Of a DNA stretch of 8,933 bases, positions 6,630-8,933 are shown in pieces (position 1 is the stretch's first letter; every line of letters begins with the position of its first letter). This stretch comes from JARROD01 sp037384225 (GTDB lineage: Bacteria; Pseudomonadota; Gammaproteobacteria; Pseudomonadales; Cellvibrionaceae). Below the pieces are notes generated by a model that worked only from the letters and a program-made list of their open reading frames with translations, was not told the DNA's origin and searched no databases. The stretch is from NCBI GenBank assembly GCA_037384225.1, contig JARROD010000198.1, positions 1 to 8,933 on the forward strand, read 5' to 3'. A program made the translations under genes and the position numbers.

Positions 6630-7244
6630 TTAATACGATTCCAGGGCCCCTTTCTTTTCGGTAAGCCTCTGTTCTATGTTTGTCAACGCTTCAATTTTTT
6701 TCTGTAGCCTGTTTACGCGTATGGCAAGAACAGTATTCTCCTTTTTTAATTGGTCTGCGGTTTCAGCCAAATCCAAACGCGTCGACAATTCGGATTGCAG
6801 CCAGTGTGCATATTTAATCATACCTGATGGCAGCGGGTTATCAATATTTGTCAAAAGAGTAATGGAATCTTGCCAGCTTGTCCGGTCGGCATTTCTACTC
6901 GCCAGGTAAGTGGCCTTGTGTAATTGGAGGCTTCTGTAGCAGATATTTTCGTTAACATTTGACTCTTTTGCGGTATTGGCGATGCTTGTGATATTGATGT
7001 CATGCGTTTTATTTATATTTAAAAGCTGGTCGAGACTTGACAGATAGCTTTCGCGTGTATCCCTGGGTAATTGATTGCTAGTGACATATAGATCAAACCA
7101 TTCTAAAGCCTTCGCGTTTGATTTTAAAATTTTCAGTTCGCCAGTATGGGTCAGTTATTCCTTATAACACAGGGAGGTTTTTGCGAGTACCTGGAAATTC
7201 TGGTTGGCTACTGACAAAAGAGCAAGGGTATAAATTACTATTTT
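6630..7244 (-). pseudogene. qseG: QseG-like gene without a start codon and with an in-frame stop
   Basis: It sits between glrK and glrR, where E. coli has qseG (yfhG), the outer-membrane lipoprotein partner of the sensor. The C-terminal part (DQLKKENTVLAIRVNRLQKK, then IEALTNIEQRLTEKK) matches the coiled-coil tail of QseG. Reading the same frame upward, it is open from 7154 down to the TAA at 6630, giving a 174-codon protein body, but between 7154 and 6854 there is no ATG, GTG or TTG. Above that, TAA 7157-7155 interrupts the frame. Beyond the stop, the same frame reads KIVIYTLALLSVANQ, which looks like a signal-peptide core, but it too has no start: the codon just before it is TAG (7247-7245), in the end of glrK. 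This is best explained by nonsense and start-loss mutations. Alternatives: initiation at CTG 7154 behind AAGGA (7163-7159, only 4 bases away), or a short protein from TTG 6854. No lipobox cysteine is visible. Confidence 0.62.
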
Positions 7245-8698
7245 CTATCGCTATTTGCATCCGGTCGCTGAGGAAGGCAAATGGCGAAACTCACTCTGTT
7301 ATGCCGGTTTTCAACCAGCTTCAAACAACCTCCCTGAGTTTCTATGCAGTTGCGGGCTACGGCCAGTCCAATCCCGGAACCACTAACAGCTCCGCTGCGT
7401 TTGACACTGCCTTGGAAAAAGGGTTCGAAAATAAGGGCCTCTGCTTCAGCACCTATCGTGCCTCCTGTATTGGTGACCTGCAAAGTAAATTCTGTATCCG
7501 ATAATTGCCATTCAATCCAGATTTTGCCTTTTTCATCACCATAAGCTATAGCGTTGGAAAGCAGGTTATCCAGCGCGGCTTGTAGACTAGGGCGCTGGGC
7601 AGTCAGGGTTATGCACGGGCCCCCTATACAAATCATTTGTTGTTTACGTGTCAGTGGCAACCAGTAGGCACGCACCAGCTCTTCAATCAGTGCATACACG
7701 TCGAACTGGGTCAGTGTAGTCTTACCCTGATAGTGAATTTGATTAAAGTTAAGTAGGTTTTCAATGAGTTTTTGCAACGTGTGCCCATTTTCATTGACCA
7801 GACCAATGACTTCCTGTTGTGGCCGAGAGAGACTGCCCACAACCTCTTCTTTTAATAAAGCGGTGCCTTCTAAGATGCTGGACAAGGGTGTTTTCAGTTC
7901 GTGGGATACATGGTGTAAAAAATGCTGCTTCTGCTTCTCTACCTGCAATAAGCGCTCCTGAAGGGAGTTTAACTCTTCCGCCAGTTGTACCAGCTCAGTA
8001 GGGCCGAACAATTTAACGGGTGTGTGTTCTTCCATACCCAATGTGCGAATCGCCCTATTGATCTGTTTTATAGGCCCCACAATCAAGAAGGTGAACACCG
8101 CCATAAGCGTGGCTGTAACAGGTACGAGAATTATTGCCCATTGCAGAATCGTCTCACGCATTTGCGTGGCCGTACGCCCCAGATTGTGCAGTTTTATATT
8201 GGAATGATCGCGGGCGTTTTGCAGGAGTTGATCGGTGGACTGCTGCAGCCGAATGAGCTCTGTCATTCGTTGTTTTTTGCTAGAATCATTGGGTTGAGTT
8301 CGTTCGAGGGTTTTCAGCCATCGTGATTGCTGCTGTTTGATTGTTCTATAGATCTGTAAGGAATTAGCGGAATTTAGCAGCGTGGACATAGTATGAAGTG
8401 GTTTGAGAAACTGTTCCGAGGTTGTGCGAAAGAGATTGAGTAGAGACTCGTCTCCTATCACGAAGTACTGTCTGGCAATACGCTCCATATCGATGAGCGC
8501 AGCACGCGCATTGCGCCCGTTTTGTGCCAGCACAACCGAGTCTTCCGTGATTTGACGGCCCTCCCGTACGAAGTTTTGCAGGGAAACACTGGTTTGATAC
8601 ATAAGTAATAACAGAGGGGTTACCACCGCTAAAAGCGCCAGTACTACCAACTGCCAGACTGCGTGAGGTTGTAAATACTTCAGTATTGCGTTATTCAA
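7238..8698 (-). CDS. glrK: Membrane sensor histidine kinase, GlrK (QseE) type
   Basis: It has 486 residues. TM1 spans about 15-34 (WQLVVLALLAVVTPLLLLMY), the periplasmic four-helix-like sensor region 35-183 and TM2 184-207. A HAMP-like linker (208-260) begins GPIKQINRAI. The dimerisation/phospho-acceptor helix has H266 in HHVSHELKTPLSS. The ATPase domain has the N-box at N382 (LDNLLSNAIAYGDEKG) and a G-box at 440-444 (GSGIGL). The sequence FEPFFQGS plus the N-terminal QLVVLALL pattern are close to E. coli GlrK as I recall it. It should autophosphorylate and transfer to D60 of GlrR. The start is unusual: no ATG lies near, the frame is closed by TGA at 8732-8734, and TTG 8698 is the best choice, without a convincing Shine-Dalgarno. 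Its stop (7238-7240) abuts the qseG remnant. The transcript would also pass the terminator-like leader at 8750-8814. Confidence 0.93.
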   Translation of the reverse strand: MNNAILKYLQPHAVWQLVVLALLAVVTPLLLLMYQTSVSLQNFVREGRQITEDSVVLAQNGRNARAALIDMERIARQYFVIGDESLLNLFRTTSEQFLKPLHTMSTLLNSANSLQIYRTIKQQQSRWLKTLERTQPNDSSKKQRMTELIRLQQSTDQLLQNARDHSNIKLHNLGRTATQMRETILQWAIILVPVTATLMAVFTFLIVGPIKQINRAIRTLGMEEHTPVKLFGPTELVQLAEELNSLQERLLQVEKQKQHFLHHVSHELKTPLSSILEGTALLKEEVVGSLSRPQQEVIGLVNENGHTLQKLIENLLNFNQIHYQGKTTLTQFDVYALIEELVRAYWLPLTRKQQMICIGGPCITLTAQRPSLQAALDNLLSNAIAYGDEKGKIWIEWQLSDTEFTLQVTNTGGTIGAEAEALIFEPFFQGSVKRSGAVSGSGIGLAVARNCIETQGGCLKLVENRHNRVSFAICLPQRPDANSDRK

Positions 8699-8749
8699 AA
8701 TAATTCTGGATTTCCGTATTGCTAGGATCGTTCACGAAATAACGTCCGG

Positions 8750-8774
8750 CCCCTTTATCAGTAATAAAAAGGGG
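8750..8774 (-). promoter_or_regulatory. Alternative hairpin that would disrupt the terminator
   Basis: On the minus strand CCCCTTTTTAT (8774-8764) can pair with downstream ATAAAGGGG (8758-8750) around a 5-base loop, with a 2-base bulge. It uses the same CCCC that closes the terminator stem, so the two structures exclude each other. This resembles an attenuator or antiterminator arrangement, but no leader peptide or ligand-binding fold is recognised. Confidence 0.4.
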
Positions 8775-8814
8775 TTTCGAGGCGCCCGTCTGGCGCCGAT
8801 CTGCGCGCACCCCT
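8765..8814 (-). terminator. Intrinsic terminator in the glrK leader
   Basis: On the minus strand, AGGGGT (8814-8809) pairs with ACCCCT (8775-8770), enclosing a perfect inner stem of two GGCGCC blocks (8797-8792 and 8786-8781) with a 5-base loop. The outer stem runs directly into TTTTTATT. This is the layout of a Rho-independent terminator for minus-strand transcripts arriving from beyond the window edge, ending about 70 bases before glrK. There is no U-tract in the plus direction. Confidence 0.65.
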
Positions 8815-8826
8815 GAAAATACCGCT

Positions 8827-8866
8827 CTAAAGGTCCTGATCTCGAAAATTTATGCAACGATAAGGT
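8827..8866 (-). repeat. Right arm of a 40-bp inverted repeat flanking the glr cluster
   Basis: Read on the minus strand from 8866, it matches 5221-5260 at 34 of 40 positions with no gaps. The six differences are at repeat positions 4, 18, 27, 33, 36 and 38. Similarity stops abruptly on both sides. The distance between outer ends is 3646 bp and the enclosed DNA is exactly the glrK-qseG-glrR cluster plus its leader. Confidence 0.75.
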
Positions 8867-8918
8867 AAAGTCAGGCGCTAACGCAAAAAAACAAAAGCGG
8901 GCGACGACACTATAAGTG

Positions 8919-8933
8919 TATACCTAAACCTCA
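8919..8933 (+). repeat. Truncated copy of the TATACCC-family repeat at the window edge
   Basis: TATACCTAAACCTCA matches the start of the reverse complement of 1412-1441 at 14 of 15 positions and is then cut by the window end. It has the same orientation as the copy at 5195-5220. Whether the full unit continues outside cannot be seen. Confidence 0.5.

Larger units (their letters stand above)
8699..8933. other. Non-coding region upstream of glrK
   Basis: No credible gene is seen on either strand. In minus-strand order it contains a partial TATACCC-family repeat, the right arm of the 40-bp inverted repeat, a terminator-like hairpin, an alternative hairpin and the glrK start. In E. coli this syntenic position, just upstream of glrK, holds the small RNA gene glmY. 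I cannot recognise GlmY sequence here; only the position and the terminator are suggestive. Confidence 0.45.

Noticed and set aside
1..8933. GlrR binding sites of the form TGTC, 10 bases, GACA
   Set aside because: Reading through the TGTC occurrences by eye, none had GACA at the right distance; the nearest, around 3577-3592, has a 6-base gap and lies inside acnA.

Overview
The window reads as a piece of a gammaproteobacterial chromosome. The best clues are a three-gene cluster in the order glrK - qseG - glrR, an arrangement known from enterobacteria and relatives, and an AcnA-type aconitase. A marine Cellvibrio-like lineage is possible, but that is a guess from protein flavour only. I see no phage genes, transposase gene, CRISPR array, tRNA or rRNA.

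Left part (1-1475): a tryptophan-catabolism pair on the minus strand. kynA (tryptophan 2,3-dioxygenase) looks intact with all key residues. The kynureninase gene that overlaps its stop codon is a wreck: it has lost most of its PLP domain, the PLP lysine and its C-terminal half. The leftmost 200 bases belong to something else, with an open acidic plus-strand frame I cannot identify. Middle (1476-4217): a full-length aconitase acnA, minus strand. Then comes a non-coding divergent spacer of about 500 bp (4218-4728), followed by a small secreted EF-hand protein on the plus strand (4729-5007). Right part (5257-8698, minus strand): a GlrK-type sensor kinase, a QseG-like gene with no start codon and an in-frame stop, and a GlrR-type sigma-54 activator. 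The right edge holds a terminator-like leader upstream of glrK.

Overlaid on the genes is a family of short repeats. A 26-30 bp unit beginning TATACCCAAAGCG occurs in four near-perfect copies plus degenerate ones. Two inverted copies bracket acnA. Two others form the ends of a 180-bp foldback element (5041-5220) whose two arms pair over 53 positions, with seven G.U pairs all favouring the plus strand. Directly abutting that element is one arm of a separate 40-bp inverted repeat (5221-5260 and 8827-8866, 34/40 identical) that encloses the whole glr cluster. These repeat structures, and the decay of kynU and qseG, are the least ordinary parts of the window.

How the genes fit together: kynA would open the tryptophan ring, but the next cleavage step is not supplied here because kynU is dead. 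acnA supplies the TCA-cycle step from citrate to isocitrate. GlrK and GlrR should form a two-component phosphorelay driving sigma-54 promoters. QseG, normally their outer-membrane partner, appears to be lost or non-canonically translated.
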